DNA from: Verrucomicrobiota bacterium
Lineage (GTDB): Bacteria > Verrucomicrobiota > Verrucomicrobiia > Opitutales > Opitutaceae
Direction: 5' to 3'
DNA: 5,232 nucleotides
Assembly (NCBI GenBank): GCA_023457715.1
Contig: JAEWKR010000032.1
Span: 1 to 5,232, forward strand
Shown here: one piece after another, positions 1 to 5,105 of the stretch
How positions within the stretch are numbered: the first letter of the stretch is position 1
How the letters are laid out: the number at the start of each line of letters is the position of its first letter
The notes under the pieces: generated by a model
Databases searched by the model: none
Told to the model about the DNA's origin: nothing
What the model saw: the letters and a program-made list of their open reading frames with translations, nothing else
Position numbers and translations under genes: made by a program

Positions 1-127
1 AGAGAGCCCAGAGCTGCTGCGCCGCAACCAAATCAAACCTATTGAACCACAGATGAACCCAGATGGACACGGATCCAGGCCGGTCTTTTTCCAAATCTGA
101 GTCCATCGGTGTTCATCTGTGGTTGAG
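1..127. repeat. Terminal direct repeat, left copy, containing a 30-bp inverted repeat
   Basis: Identical base for base to 5106-5232. Within it, 45-74 (begins AACCACAGATGAAC) and 95-124 (ends GTTCATCTGTGGTT) form an inverted repeat matching at 26 of 30 positions around a 20-base spacer (75-94). Sequences of this ACAGATGAAC/GTTCATCTGT kind are, from memory, common dispersed intergenic repeats in Verrucomicrobia, where they give rise to spurious small ORFs. The minus-strand ORF across 39-287 looks like one of these and is not called a gene. A repeat of exactly 127 bp equals a common maximum assembler k-mer, so the two copies may be a single genomic copy. Confidence 0.95.
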
Positions 128-305
128 ACGATTGGGAGGAGCCCAAAAACAAAGCGTGCTGAAAAAACACGAAATGCAGGGATAGCACTACAGAGCTCCG
201 ACAAGGAGGACACGGAGGCTCGGTCCTTGGACAAACCTGTTCATCGCGTGACGCCCAAGACAGTCGCAGCCAAAGCCGCCCTGCCACGGAGGCATGCCTT
301 CGGAA
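128..305. other. Gene-free spacer downstream of hemY
   Basis: Together with the terminal repeat this makes about 305 bp without a credible gene. It contains GGAGGACACGGAG-like sequence (205-217), which resembles another dispersed intergenic repeat style of the same bacteria. It also has weak inverted repeats: CAAGGA/TCCTTG at 202-207 and 224-229, and the 10-bp palindrome AGGCATGCCT at 290-299, just after the hemY stop. Neither has a T-run or the geometry of a good intrinsic terminator. Open frames here overlap the repeat, lack recognisable protein features and look spurious. Confidence 0.5.
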
Positions 306-1715
306 TTACACCACCCGCCCCGCCAGCTTTTCGCCGGCCGCCAGACACGCGGGGAGTGCGATCCCGTCCCGTGCCTGGCCGCCGATGTAGAACCCGGGGT
401 GGGTCTTCTCGGTGACGGCCATGGCTTCGAGGAAGCGATCGTAGCCGAGATTGTACTGCGGAATGGCCTTGGGCCAGAACGTGTGGCGCTGGAACACCGG
501 CGCACCGCTGACCCCCAGCAGTTCCCGCAGGTCGCGGTCCACCGCCTGAAGCAATTTGTCGGCCGGCAGGCGGGCGAGGTCCGGCTGGCGCGCGCCTCCC
601 ACCATGACCGTGAGCGCGACGTGGCCCTCGGGGGCGCGGCCGGGAAACAGACTCGAGGAGAAAAGGATGCCCAGGACGGATCGCTGTTCGATCGCGGGCA
701 CCAGCACGCCGAAGCCATCCAGCGGATGAGCCACCTGGTCGCGTCGATAACCGAGAAAAAGCGACGCCACGGGCGGATGCTCGATCGCGTCCAGGCTTGC
801 CAGCGGTCGCTCGGCGAGGGTGCCGAAGCGCAACTGGGCCAGCGCGGGGGCCGGGAGCGCGCTGACCACGCCGTCGAACTGCTCGGTCTGGGTGCCGTCG
901 CTGCCCTGCCATACCACGCTCCAGGGCTGACCGGGCACGAGCGCCTCGATCCTTGCGTTCAGCACGACCGAACCGGCGGGCAGCCGGGCCGCGAGGGCGC
1001 GGGGCAGGGTGGCAAGACCGTCCCGGAACGACATGATCCCGCCTTTGGGCTTCGGCTTGCCGCTCGCCTTGCGGGCCTTCGCAGCGGCGATCTGCCCGCG
1101 GATGATCGAGCCATGCTGCTGCTCGAGTTCCCAAAGCTGGGGAAAGGAGTGGCGGGCCGACAGGTTCTTCGGGTTGCCGGCATACACGCCACCCACGAAG
1201 GGGTTCAGGCCGTAGTCCACGAGTTCGCGGCCAAAATGGGCGGCAATGAAGTCCTCCAGGGAGATGTCGGCCGGCCGGACGCGCCGCCGGCAGAAGAGCT
1301 CGCCGAACAGCCGCAGCTTGGCGCCGAAGGAAAACAGCGGGGTTTTGAGAAACGACGGTGGGGACAGCGGGGCCGCCACCGGTTTGCCGCCACGGACGAT
1401 GTAGCGGTTGCGCGCGGCGGCGTTCGCGTCGACCTGCTCGCCCGTCAGGCCGAGATCCGCGATCAAGGCGCGCAACGCCGGATCGCCCGCCAGCATCGAG
1501 TTGGGGCCGCTTTCAATCAACCACCCGCCAATCTGCTCTGTCCGGACCGCGCCGCCCACGCGTTCCGAGGCCTCGAACACCCGCACGCGGAACCCGCGGC
1601 GGCTGAGGTGATACGCGGCGGAAAGGCCGGTGGCACCGGCGCCCAGCACGGCGACCGATCGATTCGAGGAAACTGGCGGCGGGACGTTCACAGGAAGAGC
1701 GTAGCGTGCCCGCAT
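306..1715 (-). CDS. hemY: Protoporphyrinogen oxidase, FAD-dependent HemY/PPOX type
   Basis: Oxidises protoporphyrinogen IX to protoporphyrin IX, the penultimate heme step; family members bind FAD and are usually membrane-associated. The 469-residue product has the expected length. A Rossmann FAD motif GAGATG lies at residues 25-30, with the ribose-binding acid E48 and the ERVGGAVRT segment at 51-59. The family motif SGPNS is at 69-73, PFVGGVYAGNP at 172-182, and the C-terminal FAD motif FYIGGQARDG at 442-451. HemF next door makes protoporphyrinogen IX, which favours this activity over coproporphyrin-forming CgoX. Some annotation systems call this family hemG, but it is unrelated to the flavodoxin-like E. 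coli HemG. The start is uncertain: ATG at 1715 has AAGGGA directly against it, too close for a normal ribosome binding site, and GTG at 1691 would give 461 residues without touching the FAD motif. It is last of the three hem genes, 133 bp after hemE. Confidence 0.96.
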   Translation of the reverse strand: MRARYALPVNVPPPVSSNRSVAVLGAGATGLSAAYHLSRRGFRVRVFEASERVGGAVRTEQIGGWLIESGPNSMLAGDPALRALIADLGLTGEQVDANAAARNRYIVRGGKPVAAPLSPPSFLKTPLFSFGAKLRLFGELFCRRRVRPADISLEDFIAAHFGRELVDYGLNPFVGGVYAGNPKNLSARHSFPQLWELEQQHGSIIRGQIAAAKARKASGKPKPKGGIMSFRDGLATLPRALAARLPAGSVVLNARIEALVPGQPWSVVWQGSDGTQTEQFDGVVSALPAPALAQLRFGTLAERPLASLDAIEHPPVASLFLGYRRDQVAHPLDGFGVLVPAIEQRSVLGILFSSSLFPGRAPEGHVALTVMVGGARQPDLARLPADKLLQAVDRDLRELLGVSGAPVFQRHTFWPKAIPQYNLGYDRFLEAMAVTEKTHPGFYIGGQARDGIALPACLAAGEKLAGRVV

Positions 1716-1732
1716 TCCCTTCGCTGCGCAAA

Positions 1733-1761
1733 CCTTGCGGTAAGATGCCGCAAAGTTGCGG
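1733..1761 (-). promoter_or_regulatory. Possible alternative hairpins in the hemY leader
   Basis: TTGCGG occurs at 1735-1740 and again at 1756-1761, with its complement CCGCAA between them at 1748-1753. In the hemY transcript the central segment could pair with either flank. One stem has a 7-base loop (1741-1747). The other is nearly loopless, or CCGCA/TGCGG with an AAGT loop. The structures would end 17 bases before the annotated start codon. Mutually exclusive stems of this kind can act as attenuators or translation switches, but no ligand, leader peptide or U-run is evident, so function is speculative. Confidence 0.3.
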
Positions 1762-1770
1762 GTTGGTTCT

Positions 1771-1847
1771 CAGAAACAAGAAACGAGAAACAACAAACCG
1801 GAAACTCGAAACCAGAAACCAGAAACCAGAAACGAGAAACCAGAAAC
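1771..1847. repeat. Heptamer tandem array, 11 units, consensus CAGAAAC (GTTTCTG in the hemY sense)
   Basis: Eleven consecutive 7-bp units stay in perfect phase with no indel. Five are exactly CAGAAAC (1771-1777, 1813-1819, 1820-1826, 1827-1833, 1841-1847), two are GAGAAAC, and the others are AAGAAAC, AACAAAC, CGGAAAC and TCGAAAC. The AAAC core is kept in all units and the first three bases vary. The array starts one base outside the hemE stop codon and ends 55 bases before the hemY start, filling most of the gap. On the hem-gene sense strand it is U/C-rich. ORFs reading through it (KPETRNQ-like repeats) are translation artefacts. Confidence 0.95.
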
Positions 1848-1848
1848 C

Positions 1849-2877
1849 CTACCTCCATCCCGTCACCGTATCCACCAGCGCCTGCATGCACTCGATCTTC
1901 GCATGCGGCATGATCCCGTGGCCCAGATTGAAGATGTGGCCTGCGTGACCTTTCATGGAGGCGAGCAGCCGGGTGGTCTCGTGACGCACGATGTCCGGCG
2001 TGGTGTTCATCAGCACCGGGTCGAGGTTGCCCTGCACGGCCACGTTGCCCGGCAGGTTGCGACGCACGATCGCCAGGTCACTGGTCCAATCCACGCTCAG
2101 CACGCGGACGCCGGTGAAGGCCTGGTCCGTGATCTGGGGCGAGGTGCCCTTGGCGTAGAGAATGATCGGGAAGTCCTTCGGCATCGCCTGGACGATTTCC
2201 CGGATCCAGCGCAGGGAGGCCGCCTCGTAGTCCTGGCCGGCGATGATGCCGCCCCAGGAATCGAAGATCTGGATGGCGTCCGCGCCCGACTTGATCTGGA
2301 GGTGGAAGTACGCGATGAGCGCCTGCGTGATCTTCTCCAGCAACGCGTCAAAGGTCGCGCGCTCCGTATAGAAGAGCTGCTTGATCCGCTCGAATTCGTC
2401 CGAACTGCCGCCTTCGACCATGTATGTCGCGAGCGTCCACGGCGATCCGCCGAATCCGAGCAACGCCTTCGTGTCGCCGAGCTCACGCTTGATCATCATC
2501 AGGGCATCGGCCACGTAGCGCAGCCGCCCCGTCACCGCGTCGGTCGGCGCCAGCGCGTCGATCTGCGCCCGGGTTTCGAGGCGGTACTCCATCGCGATGC
2601 CGCCTTCGTCGCGGAAATGATAGCCCTGCCCGAGGGCCTCGGGAATGACCAGGATGTCGGAGAACAGAATCGCGGCATCGAGGGCGAAGCGGCGGAGTGG
2701 CTGCAGGGTGACCTCGGTCGCGAGTTCGGGCGTGCGCACCATCTCGAGGAACGACGACTTGCTCTTCAGCTGGCGATACTCGGGCAGGTAGCGACCGGCC
2801 TGCCGCATGACCCAGATGGGGGGCCGCTCGAGCGGCTGACACGCACAGGCGGCAAGGAAGCGTTCACGGGAGGTCAT
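1849..2877 (-). CDS. hemE: Uroporphyrinogen decarboxylase
   Basis: Cytosolic, cofactor-free enzyme that removes four carboxyl groups from uroporphyrinogen III to give coproporphyrinogen III. The 342-residue product matches the usual family length of about 340-355. Signature 1 (PPIWVMRQAGR) is at residues 19-29. The catalytic aspartate is D74 in FSDIL (human D86). Signature 2 (GFGGSPWTLATYMVEG) is at 141-156 with Y152, and the conserved C-terminal HGI histidine is H320. The frame stays open upstream to 2997, but those 40 extra residues are a low-complexity HFHFPFHFPF-type translation of the hexamer repeat. ATG 2877, giving MTSRERFLAAC, is therefore the chosen start. No Shine-Dalgarno sequence precedes it; the 25 bases before the ATG are almost all pyrimidines. 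It lies 124 bp after hemF and 133 bp before hemY, so co-transcription is plausible but not tightly spaced. Confidence 0.98.
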   Translation of the reverse strand: MTSRERFLAACACQPLERPPIWVMRQAGRYLPEYRQLKSKSSFLEMVRTPELATEVTLQPLRRFALDAAILFSDILVIPEALGQGYHFRDEGGIAMEYRLETRAQIDALAPTDAVTGRLRYVADALMMIKRELGDTKALLGFGGSPWTLATYMVEGGSSDEFERIKQLFYTERATFDALLEKITQALIAYFHLQIKSGADAIQIFDSWGGIIAGQDYEAASLRWIREIVQAMPKDFPIILYAKGTSPQITDQAFTGVRVLSVDWTSDLAIVRRNLPGNVAVQGNLDPVLMNTTPDIVRHETTRLLASMKGHAGHIFNLGHGIMPHAKIECMQALVDTVTGWR

Positions 2878-2880
2878 GGG

Positions 2881-2928
2881 AAGGGGAGAGGAAAAGGGAA
2901 AGTGAAAGGGAAAGTGAAAGTGGGAGTG
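2881..2928. repeat. Hexamer tandem array, AAAGGG/AAAGTG (CCCTTT/CACTTT in the hemE sense)
   Basis: In 6-bp phase from 2893: AAAGGG, AAAGTG, AAAGGG, AAAGTG, AAAGTG, GGAGTG, ending at 2928. Two degenerate purine units (2881-2892) lie closer to hemE. The plus strand is purine apart from four T residues (2903, 2915, 2921, 2927). The array begins only three bases upstream of the hemE start codon, so in the hemE transcript a pyrimidine-rich repeat would occupy the place where a ribosome binding site is expected. Confidence 0.88.
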
Positions 2929-2961
2929 AAACGCACGGCACGTTAGGGGCGGGGGTGACCA

Positions 2962-2995
2962 GGAGCAAGTGCTCCCCCGTAGAGCGGGCGACCGC
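2962..2995. other. Two small hairpins after the hemF stop
   Basis: GGAGC (2962-2966) and GCTCC (2971-2975) form a perfect stem around AAGT. GCGG (2984-2987) and CCGC (2992-2995) form a second stem around GCGA, a GNRA-type tetraloop when read on the plus strand. Both lie 7-40 bases beyond the hemF stop in the hemF transcript. No T-run follows, so a classical intrinsic terminator is not supported. They could stabilise or process the mRNA 3' end, or be part of a dispersed palindromic repeat. Confidence 0.4.
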
Positions 2996-3001
2996 AACGC
3001 C

Positions 3002-3946
3002 TCACGCCGGGCCCTCCGCCCAGTCGCGGGGCCGCAGGTACGTTGCGGTCAGCTCGGCCTCCGGCGATCCGGGTTCAGGCTGCCACTCGTAATCCCAGCG
3101 CACGAGCGGCGGCAGGGACATGAGGATGGATTCCGTCCGCCCCCCGCTCTGGAGCCCGAAGAGCGTGCCGCGGTCCCAGACCAGGTTGAACTCCACGTAC
3201 CGGCCGCGCCGATACAGCTGGAACCGGCGCTCGCGCTCGCCGTGGGGATGGGCTTTGCGGCGCGCGACGATGGGACGATAGGCCGGGAGGTACGCGTCCC
3301 CCACCGCGCGCAGGAGCGCAAACGAACGCGCGAAGCCGGGGGCGTTGAAGTCGTCGAAGAAAATCCCGCCGATCCCGCGCGGCTCGCCGCGATGCTTGAG
3401 GAAGAAGTACTCATCGCACCCCTGTTTGAACCGCGGATACACGTCGGCCCCGAAGGGTGCGAGCGCGCTGCGGGCGGTCCGATGCCAGTGCACACAATCT
3501 TCGGCGAAACCGTAGCAGGGCGTCAGGTCGAAGCCGCCGCCGAACCACCAGACGCGGGTTCCGTCGTGCTCATCGGTCGTGGAGAAGAACCGGACGTTGG
3601 CGTGGCTGGTGGGCACGTAGGGATTGCGCGGGTGAATGACGAGCGACACGCCCATCGCCTCCCAGGCCTTGCCCGCGAGTTCCGGCCGGTGGGCCGTGGC
3701 GGACGGGGGCAGGGTGTTGCCACGGACATGCGAGAAGGCGACACCCGCCTTCTCGAACACCGCGCCCTCGGCCAGGATCCGGGTGCGTCCGCCTCCGGTG
3801 AAACCGGGCTTCTGTTCCGCCAGCCGGCTCCACTCGTCCGTGGTGAACATGCCGCCGCCGTCCTCCTCCGCGAGCGCCGCGCAGATCGAATCCTGCAGCG
3901 CCAGGAGGTAGGCTTTCACCGCGTGACTGTCGGGCGCATCCGCCAT
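3002..3946 (-). CDS. hemF: Oxygen-dependent coproporphyrinogen III oxidase
   Basis: Uses O2 to decarboxylate oxidatively two propionates of coproporphyrinogen III, giving protoporphyrinogen IX; a soluble, usually dimeric enzyme. The product has 314 residues (E. coli HemF has 299). GFTGGGRTR lies at residues 48-56 and HPRNPYVPTSHANVRFF at 105-121. GGGFDLTPCYGF is at 136-147, followed by HWH at 153-155. The family signature CDEYFFLKHRGEPRGIGGIF runs from 177 to 196, with FDD completing it at 197-199. H105, H115, H155 and H185 correspond to the four conserved histidines of E. coli HemF. The C-terminal segment PGSPEAEL...RPRDWA is also typical. ATG 3946 begins at a natural N-terminus, with no clear Shine-Dalgarno sequence or confident promoter upstream. 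It is the first gene of the hem cluster and diverges from the membrane-protein gene. The O2-dependent enzyme, not HemN/HemZ, implies aerobic or microaerobic heme synthesis. Confidence 0.98.
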   Translation of the reverse strand: MADAPDSHAVKAYLLALQDSICAALAEEDGGGMFTTDEWSRLAEQKPGFTGGGRTRILAEGAVFEKAGVAFSHVRGNTLPPSATAHRPELAGKAWEAMGVSLVIHPRNPYVPTSHANVRFFSTTDEHDGTRVWWFGGGFDLTPCYGFAEDCVHWHRTARSALAPFGADVYPRFKQGCDEYFFLKHRGEPRGIGGIFFDDFNAPGFARSFALLRAVGDAYLPAYRPIVARRKAHPHGERERRFQLYRRGRYVEFNLVWDRGTLFGLQSGGRTESILMSLPPLVRWDYEWQPEPGSPEAELTATYLRPRDWAEGPA

Positions 3947-4004
3947 GGAAACGGTTCAAGGAAACACAAAAGCGGGCGAGAACGAGCGGAAAGTCTGGGA
4001 CGAC

Positions 4005-4068
4005 CGGGATGCGGGATTGAACCGGGATGCAGGATTCAGGATGCAGGATGCGGGATCCGTGATGCAGG
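4005..4068. repeat. Left heptamer array, consensus C[AG]GGATG
   Basis: Units are CGGGATG 4005-4011, CGGGATT 4012-4018, a 4-base interruption GAAC, then CGGGATG 4023-4029, CAGGATT 4030-4036, CAGGATG 4037-4043, CAGGATG 4044-4050, CGGGATC 4051-4057, CGTGATG 4058-4064 and a partial CAGG to 4068. On the hemF sense strand it reads CATCCYG and ends 58 bases before the hemF start codon. It is the inverted counterpart of the array at 4169-4224. Confidence 0.93.
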
Positions 4069-4080
4069 CGGCTTTGGTAG

Positions 4081-4141
4081 GTCCCGCCTTTAGGCGGAAT
4101 GTCTTGTCGGAAGGGGCCCGGATTCCGCCTGAAGACGGGAC
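4081..4141. repeat. 20-bp imperfect inverted repeat with internal CGCC/GGCG palindromes
   Basis: Bases 4081-4100 (begin GTCCCGCC) and 4122-4141 (end ACGGGAC) are reverse complements at 18 of 20 positions, separated by 21 bases. The left arm contains its own near-perfect palindrome CCGCCTTTAGGCGG. Both of the arm-to-arm differences are transitions (C/T). This resembles REP-like or MITE-like palindromic elements; the motif GTCCCGCCTTNAGGCGG seems familiar from verrucomicrobial intergenic DNA, but that is recollection only. A bidirectional transcript terminator is less likely because both flanking genes start, not end, here. Confidence 0.85.
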
Positions 4142-4168
4142 AACGTACTCAGAAGGCGAGCACGCCTG

Positions 4169-4224
4169 CATCGCGCATCCCGCATCCCGGATCCCGCATC
4201 CCGGACCCCGCATCGCGCATCCCA
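4169..4224. repeat. Right heptamer array, consensus CATCCCG (inverse of the left array)
   Basis: Eight units in uninterrupted phase: CATCGCG, CATCCCG, CATCCCG, GATCCCG, CATCCCG, GACCCCG, CATCGCG, CATCCCA. The reverse complement consensus CGGGATG is that of the array at 4005-4068. The two arrays could fold into one long imperfect stem enclosing the central palindrome. The array ends 83 bases before the start of the plus-strand gene and presents the same CATCCCG orientation to it as the left array does to hemF. Confidence 0.94.
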
Positions 4225-4243
4225 CCTCGTTCCTTCCGACCCC

Positions 4244-4272
4244 TTGACGCATTTGCTAGGGTTCACGTTCGA
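4244..4272 (+). promoter_or_regulatory. Weak candidate promoter for the membrane-protein gene
   Basis: TTGACG at 4244-4249 matches the sigma70 -35 consensus at five of six bases. At 17-bp spacing the hexamer is GTTCGA (4267-4272), a poor -10. The TAGGGT at 4257-4262 is a better -10 but too close to this -35. The position, 36-64 bases before the start codon and just after the repeat array, is reasonable for a promoter. Treat it as a candidate only. Confidence 0.25.
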
Positions 4273-4307
4273 CACTCCGGGTCAGGGATGCTGGGGTGCA
4301 AGGCTCC

Positions 4308-5036
4308 ATGCAGGATTCCACCACGCTCACAACGATTGCCGCTCTCGGTTTCCCCGTCGCGTTTCTCCACGCGGCGATCCCGACGCACTGGCTGCCGTTC
4401 GTGCTGGTGGGCCGGGCGCGTCGCTGGACCCGTTGGAAGACCATCGCTGTTACAGTCGCCGCCGGACTCGGGCATGTGGCCCTGACCAGTCTGCTCGGCC
4501 TCGGGATCGCGTGGTTCGGATTCAAGCTCAGCGCCAGCGCCGGCGAGGTCTTCCCGTATCTCGCAGGCGGTGTGCTCGCTGCCCTCGGCCTCTTTTATCT
4601 ATGGCGGCAATGGCGCGGAGCCGGCATCCTGCACCACCACCCGCCGGGCAGTCCGCACCACGCGAGCGAGCACTGTGGCGAGGCGCAGGAACACACGCAT
4701 TGGGACGATGAACTGAAGGGTTCCGCCCTGGTTTCGAGCCGCGCGGGTGACTCCGTTGCCCTCGGGGGACTCTTCGTCATGCTCACGCTGTCCCCCTGCG
4801 AGGCGTTCCTGCCGGTTTATCTGTCCGGCGTGCAGTTCGGCTGGAAGGGATTTGTCGTGCTGAGCCTGATCCTTGCGGCTGGCGCTCTCGCCGGCATGAC
4901 CCTGTTTACCTGGCTGGCCCTTTTCGGCTTCGATCGGGTTCGGATCCAGCGCTTCGAACGTCATGAAGCGGGCTTGATCGGCGCGATCTTCCTCGTCCTC
5001 GCCGTCATGGTCGTGCTGCTGGAACACGAGCATTGA
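4308..5036 (+). CDS. Putative six-helix membrane transporter with His-rich loop (NicO/UreH-like)
   Basis: An integral inner-membrane protein of 242 residues. Hydrophobic segments lie at about residues 10-35, 45-70, 80-100, 148-172, 182-206 and 221-238, arranged as two sets of three around a hydrophilic loop. That loop (109-131) is rich in histidine: HHH at 109-111, HH at 117-118, then H122, C123, H129 and H131. HAAIPTH in the first helix (21-27) and GLGH in the second (53-56) resemble the HAxxPxH and GH motifs of NicO/RcnA and UreH-like transporters of the LysE clan. The fourth helix carries SPCE (162-165), and the protein ends EHEH. Metal efflux or uptake is the most likely role, but the ion is unknown. 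The frame can also start at GTG 4296 (AGGG about eight bases before it); ATG 4308 is preferred, with AAGG at 4300-4303. It faces away from hemF. Confidence 0.88.
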   Translation: MQDSTTLTTIAALGFPVAFLHAAIPTHWLPFVLVGRARRWTRWKTIAVTVAAGLGHVALTSLLGLGIAWFGFKLSASAGEVFPYLAGGVLAALGLFYLWRQWRGAGILHHHPPGSPHHASEHCGEAQEHTHWDDELKGSALVSSRAGDSVALGGLFVMLTLSPCEAFLPVYLSGVQFGWKGFVVLSLILAAGALAGMTLFTWLALFGFDRVRIQRFERHEAGLIGAIFLVLAVMVVLLEHEH

Positions 5037-5105
5037 GTTCAGCCACCGAGGACCTGGACCGGCTGCGCCGCAAGCGAAGTTGAACCTGGATTCCGAAGTA
5101 GCCAC
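5037..5105. other. Spacer after the membrane-protein gene
   Basis: Sixty-nine bases between the stop codon and the right terminal repeat. It holds GCTGCGCCGCAA (5062-5073), a 12-base sequence that recurs inside the terminal repeat (16-27 and 5121-5132), so repeat-derived DNA may reach back to about 5060. No convincing terminator hairpin with a T-run is visible. Confidence 0.4.

Larger units (their letters stand above)
3947..4307. other. Divergent intergenic region with compound inverted repeat structure
   Basis: This 361-bp gap lies between hemF and the plus-strand membrane-protein gene and must contain the 5' signals for both. Its content is roughly symmetric: a heptamer array (4005-4064, partial unit to 4068), a palindrome (4081-4141), and an inverted heptamer array (4169-4224). 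Plain sequence lies on the hemF side (3947-4004) and on the membrane-gene side (4225-4307). Small ORFs crossing it carry seven-residue repeats such as ASRIPHP, as expected from heptamer DNA read in three frames; they are not called genes. Confidence 0.85.

Noticed and set aside
196..229. Intrinsic terminator for hemY
   Set aside because: Only a 6-bp stem with a 16-base loop and no T-run in the minus-strand direction.
39..287. 82-codon minus-strand frame near the left end
   Set aside because: Runs through the dispersed inverted repeat; the MNTDG...IRVHLGSSVV-type peptide is a familiar artefact of such repeats.
294..1913. 539-codon plus-strand open frame opposite hemY
   Set aside because: It is antisense to a well-supported oxidase with FAD motifs. 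Long antisense frames are expected in high-GC DNA, the product has no recognisable domain, and its C-terminus is a translation of the heptamer array.
1756..2946. 396-codon plus-strand open frame opposite hemE
   Set aside because: Begins and ends in tandem-repeat DNA and lies antisense to hemE, whose signatures and catalytic residues are intact.
2969..4093. 374-codon plus-strand open frame opposite hemF
   Set aside because: Antisense shadow of hemF. Composition is Arg/Gly/Glu-rich without domain features, and the end runs into the heptamer array (DAGCGIRDAG).
4081..4141. Bidirectional rho-independent terminator
   Set aside because: Both neighbouring genes start here instead of ending, and no T-run flanks the stem; a REP-like palindrome fits better.
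4005..4224. CRISPR array
   Set aside because: Units are 7 bp with no spacers, and no cas gene is present.
3956..4252. Small frames on both strands with seven-residue repeats
   Set aside because: They are translations of heptamer DNA (seven codons equal three units), with no independent evidence of coding.
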